A DNA stretch of 64,000 bases from Chitinophaga niastensis (GTDB taxonomy: Bacteria > Bacteroidota > Bacteroidia > Chitinophagales > Chitinophagaceae): assembly GCF_003014755.1 (NCBI RefSeq), contig NZ_PYAW01000009.1:114841-178840 (forward strand), read 5' to 3'. Shown here piece after piece: positions 33,878 through 42,764 of this stretch. A program made the position numbers and the translations under genes. How positions within the stretch are numbered: the stretch's first letter is position 1; each line of letters starts with the position of its first letter. Under the pieces are notes generated by a model, which worked only from the letters and a program-made list of their open reading frames with translations, was not told the DNA's origin and made no database searches.

Positions 33878-36571
33878 TTATTTACTGCCCAACTGTCTGG
33901 AAGACATAAATACAGAATCCTGCTTATTACCACCAGATTTCAGGTAAGCCATGAGATCCCTTAATTCATCTTCATTTAAACGGTTGATCAGCCCTGGCAG
34001 CATTACAGAAACGGCAGATACCTTGGTGCCGGCTACATCTTTTTTCAGCAGTTCCCGCTGTGCCTGTGGGGCAAAAGGATTTTGAGAGATGATATATTTA
34101 TCCTTATCCTGGCTCACCAAACGGCCTAAAACAGAGCTGCCATCTTTCAGCGAAAACACCGTAGCAGCATACTGATCAGAGATTGTTTTGCTCGGATCAA
34201 TAATTGATTCCAGGATATCTTTTGTAGAAAAACGTGTACCCAATTGCGTTAGATCAGGACCCGCTACACCACCTTCGCCACGCATACCATGACAGGAGCT
34301 GCACAGCGATACGGCGAACATGGCCTTGCCCTGTTCAAAATTACGTTGGGTTAATCCGCTATCTACCACGGCTACTGCTTCTGCCAGTTTCCACTGTCTG
34401 CCTGGACCTTTAGGTTGCGGATATCCCTGCGCAAGGCTACCACTATTGTTTATCAGCGAATCGCCTGAGAGCTTGTTAAAATGTGCGAACTGGTTTTTAG
34501 GTGCATTTTTCAACGCATTTTTCCTGGCAATGTTGATGAAGCCAATAAAGCTATGCCCGCCTTTGAAAGTAAATGCATGATAAAACCATTGGAAGTAGGC
34601 TTCCTGTAATTCCGGTGTCCAGCCATTTTTAGCCTGACTCAATACAGTGGCGTACCACGTTTGCTGCAGTGGCGGCATTTTAGATAACATGCCGGCTATA
34701 TCCAGTCCGTACTGCGGATTGCGGAGAATCAGATCGGCAGACTGCATCGCTGTTTTTTGGGCAGCGGTATCGTCTTTTGCTGTAGCCAGCAAGGCCATGG
34801 TTTTTTCTACTGCCTTTGGAGCATCCAGGTATACCAGTACCTTGCTCAGGGATCGGTTCAGGTCATTAGTGGTGGCAGGATACTGTGGATCAAGATAGGC
34901 TGCTATCTGGTCCCTCAGCGCAGCATCGGGTTTTCCCATGCGCACAAATACCAGCTCAAAAGCACGCAGCAGATCTATTTGCTGAGATGGAGATAACTGC
35001 GCATAATTGATGGTCATGAGTTGTGGCAGCAGGAATTTTTTTACATCTTCCTTTCCCTGGCGTGCCAGTGCAATGCTCGACTGGATCAGTGTTTCCGGAT
35101 CTTTTTCCTGCAATACTTTATTTTGCCATTCACTTAAAGGCTGATTTTCTATCGCAATTCTTGCAGCAAAACGAATGAAACGATCACTGTTTTTCAGATA
35201 AGGCCACGCAAAATCTACTGCACCTGGCTTTGGTCCTCCATGATATGTTTCCAGCTGTCTGCGGATTTTGGAAGCTTCATTAGGCGCTGTGGCAGCGAGT
35301 TGCGTGGCATTCTCCTGGTTATCTTTATAATAAACACGATATAGATCTGATTCCAGTCTGCGGCCACCGGTGAGGAAATACAAAGCACCATCAGGACCAA
35401 TCACACCGTCTGTTAAAGGCAACGGAGAACCGGATAAAAACTCTTCTGCATCTGCTTTATAAGAAGCGCCTTCCGGCTGTAAATGAATAGCATAGATGAT
35501 TCCAAAGCTCCAGTCGAACGCAAATAATGATTTGCGGTATTTCTCCGGAAACCGTGCATTACCGCCATAGATCAGGTTAGTAGGAGAGCCCTGGCCTATA
35601 TTTAATAACGGTGGTAAATTATCAGGATAGGCAGGCGACCATTTTTCGGTGCCGGGCCTCCAGCCATATTCACTGCCGCTGGTTACCTGGCAAATACGGG
35701 TAGGACGATACCAGGGGGTACCAAAATCCCATTCCATATCTGAATCATAAGTAAACATATCACCGGCATCATTAAAGGTGAGGTCAAAAGGATTGCGATA
35801 ACCTGAGCTGATCAGCTCCCAGTTGGAACCGGTAGAATCTATGTGAGCAATCCATCCGCCGTGGGTATTTACCGTATTGTCGTGACCGTTAGGGTCCCTG
35901 ATCAATGGCAGTATATTGTCGATGTTCCAGGAAGGGGGCACCTTATAGGAATTCATCTCCGGTATTTTGGTGAAATTTCCTGCAATCACATAAATGGATT
36001 TTTTGTCAGGCGACAGTACCACGCTGTGTGGCCCGTGTTCGCCTTCTCCATCCAATGCCTTTAGCAGGGTAACTTTATCAAACTGATCATCTCCGTCAGT
36101 ATCCTGCAAACGATATAAGCCACTGCCTTTATTAAATTTATCATCACTGTTATGATTCACCATTACATAAAGACTGTTGAATGCATACAGCAATCCCTGT
36201 GCATAGCCCATGGATACGTGTTGTGTACTCGTATCATGGCCGATGATCAGCCGTTCAATTTTAAATTTAGAGGAATCTTCTCCAACAGCCGGAAGATGCA
36301 GCCGGTACAGGAAGCCATATTGGTCGGATACAATGAGGCGGCCTTTGTTGTCGAATGCCATGGAAACCCAGGAGCCCTGCTTGTTGTCGCCGGGGCTGTA
36401 CAAATGTTCTGCTACAAAGTTGTCGGGCAACTTCAGCGCATCCGTTTTCGGGTTTTTAGGTTTATTCTTTTTTGACGTTGAGTCATTCCCGTTATGACAG
36501 GCTACTCCTGTAATAATAACGGCGGCATACAGCAATAGTAGCCTGAGTGATGATTTTCGTAACGTGGTCAT
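33878..36571 (-). CDS. Lipoprotein with PQQ-dehydrogenase-like propeller, HEAT-like repeats and c-type heme site
   Basis: The 897-residue envelope protein has a lipobox ITGVAC (Cys25). A beta-propeller (about 45-420) follows, with segments such as FDNKGRLIVSDQYGFLYRL and GYRNPFDLTFNDAGDMFTYD like the PVC-type heme-binding and membrane-bound glucose dehydrogenase propellers. Next come an alpha-helical HEAT-like region (about 440-680) and a C-terminal cytochrome c domain with CSSCH at 757-761 and a candidate distal Met (VMLPGL). The layout matches proteins annotated PVC-type heme-binding CxxCH protein. In this operon it may oxidise a sugar in the periplasm and pass electrons to the chain, or receive electrons. 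Confidence 0.88.
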   Translation of the reverse strand: MTTLRKSSLRLLLLYAAVIITGVACHNGNDSTSKKNKPKNPKTDALKLPDNFVAEHLYSPGDNKQGSWVSMAFDNKGRLIVSDQYGFLYRLHLPAVGEDSSKFKIERLIIGHDTSTQHVSMGYAQGLLYAFNSLYVMVNHNSDDKFNKGSGLYRLQDTDGDDQFDKVTLLKALDGEGEHGPHSVVLSPDKKSIYVIAGNFTKIPEMNSYKVPPSWNIDNILPLIRDPNGHDNTVNTHGGWIAHIDSTGSNWELISSGYRNPFDLTFNDAGDMFTYDSDMEWDFGTPWYRPTRICQVTSGSEYGWRPGTEKWSPAYPDNLPPLLNIGQGSPTNLIYGGNARFPEKYRKSLFAFDWSFGIIYAIHLQPEGASYKADAEEFLSGSPLPLTDGVIGPDGALYFLTGGRRLESDLYRVYYKDNQENATQLAATAPNEASKIRRQLETYHGGPKPGAVDFAWPYLKNSDRFIRFAARIAIENQPLSEWQNKVLQEKDPETLIQSSIALARQGKEDVKKFLLPQLMTINYAQLSPSQQIDLLRAFELVFVRMGKPDAALRDQIAAYLDPQYPATTNDLNRSLSKVLVYLDAPKAVEKTMALLATAKDDTAAQKTAMQSADLILRNPQYGLDIAGMLSKMPPLQQTWYATVLSQAKNGWTPELQEAYFQWFYHAFTFKGGHSFIGFINIARKNALKNAPKNQFAHFNKLSGDSLINNSGSLAQGYPQPKGPGRQWKLAEAVAVVDSGLTQRNFEQGKAMFAVSLCSSCHGMRGEGGVAGPDLTQLGTRFSTKDILESIIDPSKTISDQYAATVFSLKDGSSVLGRLVSQDKDKYIISQNPFAPQAQRELLKKDVAGTKVSAVSVMLPGLINRLNEDELRDLMAYLKSGGNKQDSVFMSSRQLGSK

Positions 36572-36668
36572 AATATTTACTTAAAAAGTTTCCTGATCTG
36601 GTATAATGGGTATGGGTTGTTCGCTATGGTAATATAAGCAAACGTTTTCCTGTTTTTTTGACTATTTT

Positions 36669-38150
36669 TTACCACCCTATATTTTGTGCAAATCCATTTA
36701 AACGTACTTCTCTTTCAGGAATAGGAAACAATAGCTGAAACGGTTGAATATTATAAGAAGCAGCACTGAGGCGCGATAACCGTTTCTTTTCTTCTGTGCC
36801 ATGTTGTGTCATTATGGATACTGCTTTACCGGTGCGTAGCAGCTGATACCAGCGCTGATCTTCAAAAGCCAGCTCCACTCTTTCTTCGTGAAAAACGGTA
36901 TCTCTGAAAGCAGCCTGGTTTAAGGCCGGCAAAGGAGCCAGGCCGGCACGAACACGCACCGTATTAATATATTGATTAGGATCGCCGGTACCGGTTTCAT
37001 TGATGGCTTCTGCCAGCATCAGCAATACCTGCGAGTAACGATACACCGGCCAGTTTTCATTAGCCCGTCCATCCAACGCATACGGAGGATGATAGAATTT
37101 TTTGATCAACGGCATTTTGCCACCAAAAGCAACAGATTCTGCAAACGCAGCATTGGTAGGACTATCATACATATAGATAGATGCATCCTTTCTTTTATCA
37201 CCCGCCTCATAAGCATTCACAATACTGGGTGTAGGAATATTATTCCCGCCCAGGTTGCCATTGAAGCCGGTTAAATCTTTTTTGCCATTACGCGGACCAA
37301 ATACAAAAATAAAATTGCTGCTTTCTGTTTCCAGCCCGGAATTAAATTGTACCGCAAAAACCGATTCTGCATTGTTCTTTTGGGCAGGATCAAAATTATC
37401 ACCATAGACAGGTACCAGCGAATAGTTCAGGGTGGTTACCTGTTGCAGCGTAGCTACAGCTTTGGGAAAATCTTTCATCGTTAAATACACATCTCCCAAC
37501 AGTGTTAATGCTGCTCCCCTGGTAGCTCTTCCTGTTTCGCTGCTGCTATGGGTTGCCGGTAAGCCGGCGGCGGCATCGGTAGCATCTGCAATGATCTGTG
37601 CATATACTTCTGCTACGGTTGCTCTTTTAGGTGTGGCAGCATCTTCCGGACCGGATACTTCTTTTACCAGCAACGGAACACCGCCAAATAGGCGCACCAG
37701 GTGGAAGTAGTATAATGCCCGCAGGAATTTAGCTTCACCGAGGTACTGTTTTTTGGTAGCATCACTGGCAAATTTCACCGCATCAATGCGACTGATGATC
37801 ACATTGGATTGTTGTATGTTCCTGTATATCTGCGCCCAAGTAATATTTACATAGTTGTTACTGGAAGTAATCAGGAACTCGTCGATTTCTTCTCTTTGCT
37901 GTGCTCCACGGTCACTTTCATCATACTGATAGTTGGTATTGTCTGCTCTCATTTCAGAGAGGGCCCAGTAGTCGCTGGTGTAAAAATTCTGTAATACGCC
38001 ATAGCAGCCATTTACAGCACGCAGTACCTGTGCTTCTGTAGTATAATAATTAGAACCGCTGGAGAACGAATTGGGTTTTACATCCAGCATATTATTACAA
38101 CTATTCAGTGTGAGCGCCAACAGCGCAATAAAAGATATTTTCGTTTTCAT
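36669..38150 (-). CDS. SusD/RagB-family lipoprotein (pair 2)
   Basis: This 493-residue surface lipoprotein has a lipobox LTLNSC and the N-terminal pattern MLDVKPNSFSSGSNYYTT. Helical repeats include FLRALYYFHLVRLFGGVPL and GRATRGAALTLLGDVYLTM, and the C-terminal segments are WPVYRYSQVLLMLAEAINE and HEERVELAFEDQRWYQLL. It follows its SusC partner by 24 bases and precedes the heme lipoprotein by 97 bases. It should capture the carbohydrate handled by the downstream enzymes. Confidence 0.95.
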   Translation of the reverse strand: MKTKISFIALLALTLNSCNNMLDVKPNSFSSGSNYYTTEAQVLRAVNGCYGVLQNFYTSDYWALSEMRADNTNYQYDESDRGAQQREEIDEFLITSSNNYVNITWAQIYRNIQQSNVIISRIDAVKFASDATKKQYLGEAKFLRALYYFHLVRLFGGVPLLVKEVSGPEDAATPKRATVAEVYAQIIADATDAAAGLPATHSSSETGRATRGAALTLLGDVYLTMKDFPKAVATLQQVTTLNYSLVPVYGDNFDPAQKNNAESVFAVQFNSGLETESSNFIFVFGPRNGKKDLTGFNGNLGGNNIPTPSIVNAYEAGDKRKDASIYMYDSPTNAAFAESVAFGGKMPLIKKFYHPPYALDGRANENWPVYRYSQVLLMLAEAINETGTGDPNQYINTVRVRAGLAPLPALNQAAFRDTVFHEERVELAFEDQRWYQLLRTGKAVSIMTQHGTEEKKRLSRLSAASYNIQPFQLLFPIPEREVRLNGFAQNIGW

Positions 38151-38174
38151 GTTGCTATTCTTTTAGAAACTGAA

Positions 38175-41100
38175 TTAAAAGGTGAGGTTGGTGCCCAGTG
38201 AAAAAATTCTGGGAACAGGGTAGTTGGAATAATCGATACCCGGTACCAGTGCACCGCTTCCTCCTTTACCGAGGTAGTTGGTTACTTCGGGGTTGCCGCT
38301 GTATTTGGTGAAAAGAATGACATTTTGTACACTCACATAAACGCGTGCACTCTGTACAAATCCTCTTCTTGGAATGCTATAACCAAGTGTGATATTTTTA
38401 ACCCATGCATAATTATTTTTTTCTACAGTGAGCGAACTAACATCTCTGTACATTACCCTGCCACGGCCGGAACCATTGGTGGTAGGTACTTTCCCGTTGC
38501 CCGGATTAGATTCGGATCTCCATCTCCGGGCTACATCTTTTCTTACATTAAACACACCATCTATGTTGCCGTTGTAATCATTGGTAGCATGTAATCTGTC
38601 GGCTCCCATAGAACCAACCACCAATACACGCAGGTCAAAATTTTTGTAGTTCAGGATGTTGGTCATGCCCCAGTTGAAATCAGGATAGGGGTTACCGATA
38701 ATAGCGAAATCCTGTACAGGTGTGATAACACCATCACCATTGATATCTTTAAAACGGATATTACCGGGAATAGCACCGGGAAAAGCAGGGCCCTTATCTA
38801 CTTCACCCTGGTTCTGATAAATGCCGTCGAAAACATAACCGTATAGCATAGCCAGTGGCTTGCCTACCATGCTTATGTTGGTAGGATTACCTTCACTGCT
38901 GTTGCCGGAGTAAATTGGTGCATTATCTTTTCCAAGTGCCAGTACTTTATTTCTGTTGAAAGAAATGTTGAAGTTGGTGGTCCAGATAAGACGTTTGGTT
39001 TCAATATTGCGGGAGCTGATACCTATTTCAAGTCCCCTGTTTTCCATATCACCCCTGTTTTCTGTTACCGTACCAAATCCACTGGATTGTGGTATTTCCA
39101 CGTTTAACAACAGGTCCTGTGTATTTCTTTTGTAGATATCTGCAGTAATATATACGCGATCTTTCCACAAACCTATATCGATACCTATATTCAGTTCTTT
39201 CATTTTTTCCCAGCCCAGTTTAGGATTGCCGAGTGAATTCATCACGCGGCCACCAGCCAGGGAACCACCTAATACATAATCGCTGGTACCGATACTGCTC
39301 ATGTAGGAATAATTCCCGATGTTGAAATTACCGGAGAAACCATAGGATGCTCTTAACTTCAGATCACTGATGTTTGTCAGGGATTTCATGAAAGACTCCT
39401 GTGATACACGCCAGCCAAGGGCTACAGAAGGGAACGTTCCCCAGCGGTTGTTGGGTCCAAACCTGGAAGAACCATCGCTTCTCACAGTAGCTGTTACCAG
39501 GTATTTATCTTTATAAGCATAATTCACCCTGGCCAGATAAGATAATAATGCCCACTCTGTTTTATCTGTACCACCTGTAATAGTAGCTGCTGCGTTTAAG
39601 GTTTTAATATCATCATCGGGATAATTGGCGCCGTTAAAACCAGCGTACTGCTCTTTCTGCGACTGGATAGTATATCCCAGTAATCCGGTGAAAGCATGCC
39701 CGCTGGTAGTGGTATGTTGATAGGTCAGTGTATTTTCATTCAGCCAGTTTAAGTAGTTGCCATTGCCGTAACTGCCACTGGGAATGCTTGGTGGCGCTGC
39801 ATTGGTATTTCCCAATGTAGATGGCCTGAAATATTCACTGCTGCCTTCCTGGTAGTCTGTGTTGAAAGTGGATTTAAACTTTAAATTTTTCAGTATTTCA
39901 TACTCTCCGTAAACATTAAAAAGTATACGACTGCTTTTTGACCTGTTCACCGTTTCATTCAGCGACATTACCGGGTTAGGCAAACCAAAAGTACCGGGGC
40001 TTTGAATAAATGCATTGTAAGTGCCATCAGGATTGTACACCGGTTCAATAGGACTGGCGATACCAAAAACTTCGCCTCTTCCTTCACCGTTGGCACTGCC
40101 TTTCCGGGTAGTATAGGAGGGCGCCACATTAAAACCAACTTTAAATCTGTCTGATAAAGTGGCATCCACATTGGCTCTTACGCTAAACCGCTGATACCCG
40201 CTATTAATAATTACACCATCCTGGTTAAAGTATCCGGCAGAAATATAAGTCCTGATTTTTTCGTTGCCACCACTCATACTAAGATTGATATCTTCCATAG
40301 GTGCTACGCGTGTTACTGCATCAAACCAGTTGGTGCCTTTGCCAATCAGCTCAGGGTGGCGATAAATTGCAGGAATATCTGCATCCGTAGGTTCCCTGTG
40401 TTCGGTGAAGCGGATATTATCTTCAATGGCTTCTTTTCTGAACTGGGCAAATTCCTGCCCGTTCATCAGATTGGGTCTGCCTTTTTGCGGAATAACCTGT
40501 GTACCATAATTGGCAGATACCTGTATCAGTGGGATGCCGGCTGATCCTCTTTTAGTGGTAATCAGTACCACGCCGTTAGCGCCTCTGGAGCCATAGATAG
40601 CAGTAGCAGAGGCGTCTTTCAACACCGCCATGGATTCAATATCCTGTGGGTTAATAGCGTTCATCGGATCAGATATCTGTTCGGAAGAAGAAGCGAGCGG
40701 ATAACCGTCTACTACATACAAAGGCTGACTGCCGGCACCTACGGCACCTATACCTCTCACCTGTACCTGTGGCCCGCCTCCGGGAATACCATTGGAAGTA
40801 CTTACTTGGATACCTGCAATCTGCCCGGCGAGTGCCTGGTCAGGACCCGCTACAGGCATGTCTTTGATGCTCTTCATGGAAACAATGCCCACTGCACCGG
40901 TAACATCCTTTTTTTGTTGTGTACCATATCCCACTACTACCACCTGATTCAGCAATTTATTACTGGATTCCAGTGGCATATTAATTTTAGTACGGTTGCC
41001 TACATGTACCGTCTTTGTAACATATCCTACAAAACTAAATACCAGTGAGTCTGTAGCAGCAGCTGAAATAGTATACCTGCCGTTAGCGTCAGAGAAAGTA

Positions 41101-41297
41101 CCCTGACCGGTACCTTTAATGCCGATGGTAACACTGGGCAGCGGCTGACCGCTACCGGCATCGGTGAGCTGTCCGGTAACAGCATTACCTTTTTGTGCAT
41201 AGCTATAGGAGCAGATGAACAACAGCACGAAAAAGATTTCCCCGAAACGAACAAGACGGGAATATCCTTTATGATAAAGGATGGGAACTTTAATCAT
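38175..41297 (-). CDS. SusC/RagA-family TonB-linked outer membrane protein (pair 2)
   Basis: The 1040-residue transporter has a signal peptide (about 1-35, ending SYAQ), a carboxypeptidase-like domain (VTGQLTDAGSGQPLPSVTI) and the link NQVVVVGYGTQQKKDVTGAV. The plug contains VQVRGIGAVGAGSQPLYVVD and ATAIYGSRGANGVVLITTKR, and the beta-barrel ends in FSLGTNLTF. It is the first gene of the eight-gene minus-strand unit that ends at 28433. The upstream gap holds a tandem repeat and a long inverted repeat rather than an obvious promoter. Confidence 0.95.
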   Translation of the reverse strand: MIKVPILYHKGYSRLVRFGEIFFVLLFICSYSYAQKGNAVTGQLTDAGSGQPLPSVTIGIKGTGQGTFSDANGRYTISAAATDSLVFSFVGYVTKTVHVGNRTKINMPLESSNKLLNQVVVVGYGTQQKKDVTGAVGIVSMKSIKDMPVAGPDQALAGQIAGIQVSTSNGIPGGGPQVQVRGIGAVGAGSQPLYVVDGYPLASSSEQISDPMNAINPQDIESMAVLKDASATAIYGSRGANGVVLITTKRGSAGIPLIQVSANYGTQVIPQKGRPNLMNGQEFAQFRKEAIEDNIRFTEHREPTDADIPAIYRHPELIGKGTNWFDAVTRVAPMEDINLSMSGGNEKIRTYISAGYFNQDGVIINSGYQRFSVRANVDATLSDRFKVGFNVAPSYTTRKGSANGEGRGEVFGIASPIEPVYNPDGTYNAFIQSPGTFGLPNPVMSLNETVNRSKSSRILFNVYGEYEILKNLKFKSTFNTDYQEGSSEYFRPSTLGNTNAAPPSIPSGSYGNGNYLNWLNENTLTYQHTTTSGHAFTGLLGYTIQSQKEQYAGFNGANYPDDDIKTLNAAATITGGTDKTEWALLSYLARVNYAYKDKYLVTATVRSDGSSRFGPNNRWGTFPSVALGWRVSQESFMKSLTNISDLKLRASYGFSGNFNIGNYSYMSSIGTSDYVLGGSLAGGRVMNSLGNPKLGWEKMKELNIGIDIGLWKDRVYITADIYKRNTQDLLLNVEIPQSSGFGTVTENRGDMENRGLEIGISSRNIETKRLIWTTNFNISFNRNKVLALGKDNAPIYSGNSSEGNPTNISMVGKPLAMLYGYVFDGIYQNQGEVDKGPAFPGAIPGNIRFKDINGDGVITPVQDFAIIGNPYPDFNWGMTNILNYKNFDLRVLVVGSMGADRLHATNDYNGNIDGVFNVRKDVARRWRSESNPGNGKVPTTNGSGRGRVMYRDVSSLTVEKNNYAWVKNITLGYSIPRRGFVQSARVYVSVQNVILFTKYSGNPEVTNYLGKGGSGALVPGIDYSNYPVPRIFSLGTNLTF

Positions 41298-41370
41298 AAC
41301 GAGTGGAATTAGATTTGGTGAAAGGGCATTTGGTTTTACAGCAATAAATTTAATTGAAGAATCATAGATT

Positions 41371-41410
41371 CCTGTCCTGTTGCGTCCTGTACTGTCCTGT
41401 ACTGTCCTGT
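41371..41410. repeat. Short tandem repeat of CCTGT-based units
   Basis: The 5-base word CCTGT recurs every 5 or 10 bases in 40 bases, with two full copies of the 10-mer CCTGTACTGT. It lies in the gap upstream of SusC 2, directly beside the long inverted repeat. Such a repeat is prone to slippage and may alter spacing in the susC leader. Confidence 0.75.
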
Positions 41411-41421
41411 ATTAGCGAGGT

Positions 41422-41633
41422 GGAAGGCCTTCGGCCTTTGTCTTTTCTTTAGCAGGATTAGGCTGATTTAGATGATTACCCTGATTTTGTTTTCTTCTGT
41501 AAAATATGGCATCTCTATACGGTAAGCTTTTAGAAAATTAGTATGGGTTAATGATTAGAAATAAATGAAATCAGAAAAATCATCTAAATCAGTCTAATCC
41601 TGCTAAAGAAAAGACAAAGGCCGAAGGCCTTCC
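41422..41633. repeat. Long imperfect inverted repeat with 9-bp periodic GATTA units
   Basis: Arms of about 66 bases (41422-41488 and 41568-41633) pair with only a few mismatches around a 79-base loop. The outer part contains a nested hairpin, AAGGCC-TTC-GGCCTT. The inner part runs with a 9-base period: GATTAGGCT, GATTTAGAT, GATTACCCT, GATTTT. It lies between the divergent starts of SusC 2 and the SGNH hydrolase at 41697. The inner part is shared with 54110-54208 and 63832-63868, so it is a dispersed family. No ORF lies in the loop. Confidence 0.85.
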
Positions 41634-41696
41634 CCACAAACACACCATTCATAATTTTTTTCAATTATTTTTATACCCCAAACTTATAAGTGCCTT

Positions 41697-42458
41697 ATGA
41701 AAATTAGAAAAGTAATGATGCCATTAATGGCATTGTCTGTTATGTTGGTAACAACTACATATGCGCAGAACGTCAATGATTCCACCGCTCAGGCCACAGC
41801 GCGTCAAAAGCAACAGGACGCAGAAAGAATGAGCCAGGACTGGGCCTGTTTAAAATGTTTTCAGGATGCCAATGCTACGGTAGCAGCACCTAAGCCAGGT
41901 GAGCAACGCGTGGTATTCATGGGCAATTCTATTACCATCGGATGGGCGAACCTCGACCCGGAATATTTCACCGGTAAACCTTATATCAACAGAGGCATCA
42001 GCGGACAAACAACCCCACAAATGCTGATTCGTTTCCGCCCGGACGTTATTAATCTGAAACCTAAAGTGGTGGTGATTTTGGCAGGAACCAATGATATTGC
42101 TGGTAATACCGGCTATACTGCTATAGAAACTATTTTCGGCAATCTCGCATCTATGGCGGAATTGGCTAAAGCCAACGGCATTAAAGTAGTATTGTCTTCT
42201 GTACTCCCTGTTTTTGATTACCCCTGGCGCAAAGGCCTGCAACCAGTAGAAAAGATTGCAGATCTCAACCAGCGCATAAAAAGCTATGCTGCTAAAAAAG
42301 GCTTCATCTACCTGGATTATTATACTGCAATGGCAGATGAAAGAAAAGGATTAAAAGCAGCGCTGACTTACGATGGTGTACATCCTAATAAAGCAGGCTA
42401 CCAGGTAATGGGGCCATTGGCCGAAAAGGCTATTGCTGCAGCTTTAAAAAGTAAATAA
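41697..42458 (+). CDS. SGNH/GDSL-family lipase/acylhydrolase, exported
   Basis: This 253-residue protein has a signal peptide (about 1-23, ending TYAQ) and all SGNH blocks: VVFMGNSITIGWA (Ser nucleophile), INRGISGQTT (Gly), VVVILAGTNDIAGN (Asn) and YDGVHPNKAGY (Asp and His). The triad looks intact, unlike in the SGNH protein at 6160-6930. Homologues deacylate carbohydrates or lipids. It is divergent from the SusC 2 operon and might remove acetyl groups from the same substrate, which is conjecture. Confidence 0.9.
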   Translation: MKIRKVMMPLMALSVMLVTTTYAQNVNDSTAQATARQKQQDAERMSQDWACLKCFQDANATVAAPKPGEQRVVFMGNSITIGWANLDPEYFTGKPYINRGISGQTTPQMLIRFRPDVINLKPKVVVILAGTNDIAGNTGYTAIETIFGNLASMAELAKANGIKVVLSSVLPVFDYPWRKGLQPVEKIADLNQRIKSYAAKKGFIYLDYYTAMADERKGLKAALTYDGVHPNKAGYQVMGPLAEKAIAAALKSK

Positions 42459-42466
42459 AATCTTAT

Positions 42467-42574
42467 ATGCGCAAACATCTCCATTGGCTGCTGTTAACCG
42501 GAATAGCCATTCTGACTGCTGCCATATCTCATTTTTTTTCTGCGGTGCTGTCAAATCCGGATATTTTATCTTAA
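42467..42574 (+). CDS. Possible small signal-peptide-like protein or truncated gene start, 35 residues
   Basis: An ATG 8 bases after the preceding stop opens a 35-codon frame. Its product reads MRKHLHWLLLTGIAILTAAI and then SHFFSAVLSNPDILS. A basic start with a hydrophobic core looks like a signal peptide or membrane anchor, with nothing after it. It may be a small membrane protein, or the 5' end of an exported-enzyme gene that lost its body, because the next 190 bases are non-coding. I see no frame that restores a longer product. Confidence 0.3.
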   Translation: MRKHLHWLLLTGIAILTAAISHFFSAVLSNPDILS

Positions 42575-42680
42575 TTTCATTATTCACCAAAGAAAAGGAG
42601 GTATTCATGCTATCTACAGAATATTCATGGACACCATCGGTTAATTTAGTTTAGCCGGGTTCTCCATCAAAGAAATCTGT

Positions 42681-42726
42681 TAACGCTTTGGCGTTAAAGG
42701 CATCCTGGCTTGGCCGGGATGCCTTT
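42681..42726 (+). terminator. Two tandem hairpins, likely terminator
   Basis: TAACGC-TTTG-GCGTTA (42681-42696) is a perfect hairpin. It abuts a second one with 10-base arms, AAAGGCATCC (42696-42705) and GGATGCCTTT (42717-42726). The T run is short (TTTCTC). They would end transcription from the SGNH gene and the small ORF. Confidence 0.7.
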
Positions 42727-42764
42727 CTCATTAAATCTGTATCAAAATAAAAATTAAAAAAATT

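Noticed and set aside
41371..41410. Tandem repeats considered as a CRISPR array
   Set aside because: The units are 5-10 bases with no unique spacers, and no cas genes are in the window.
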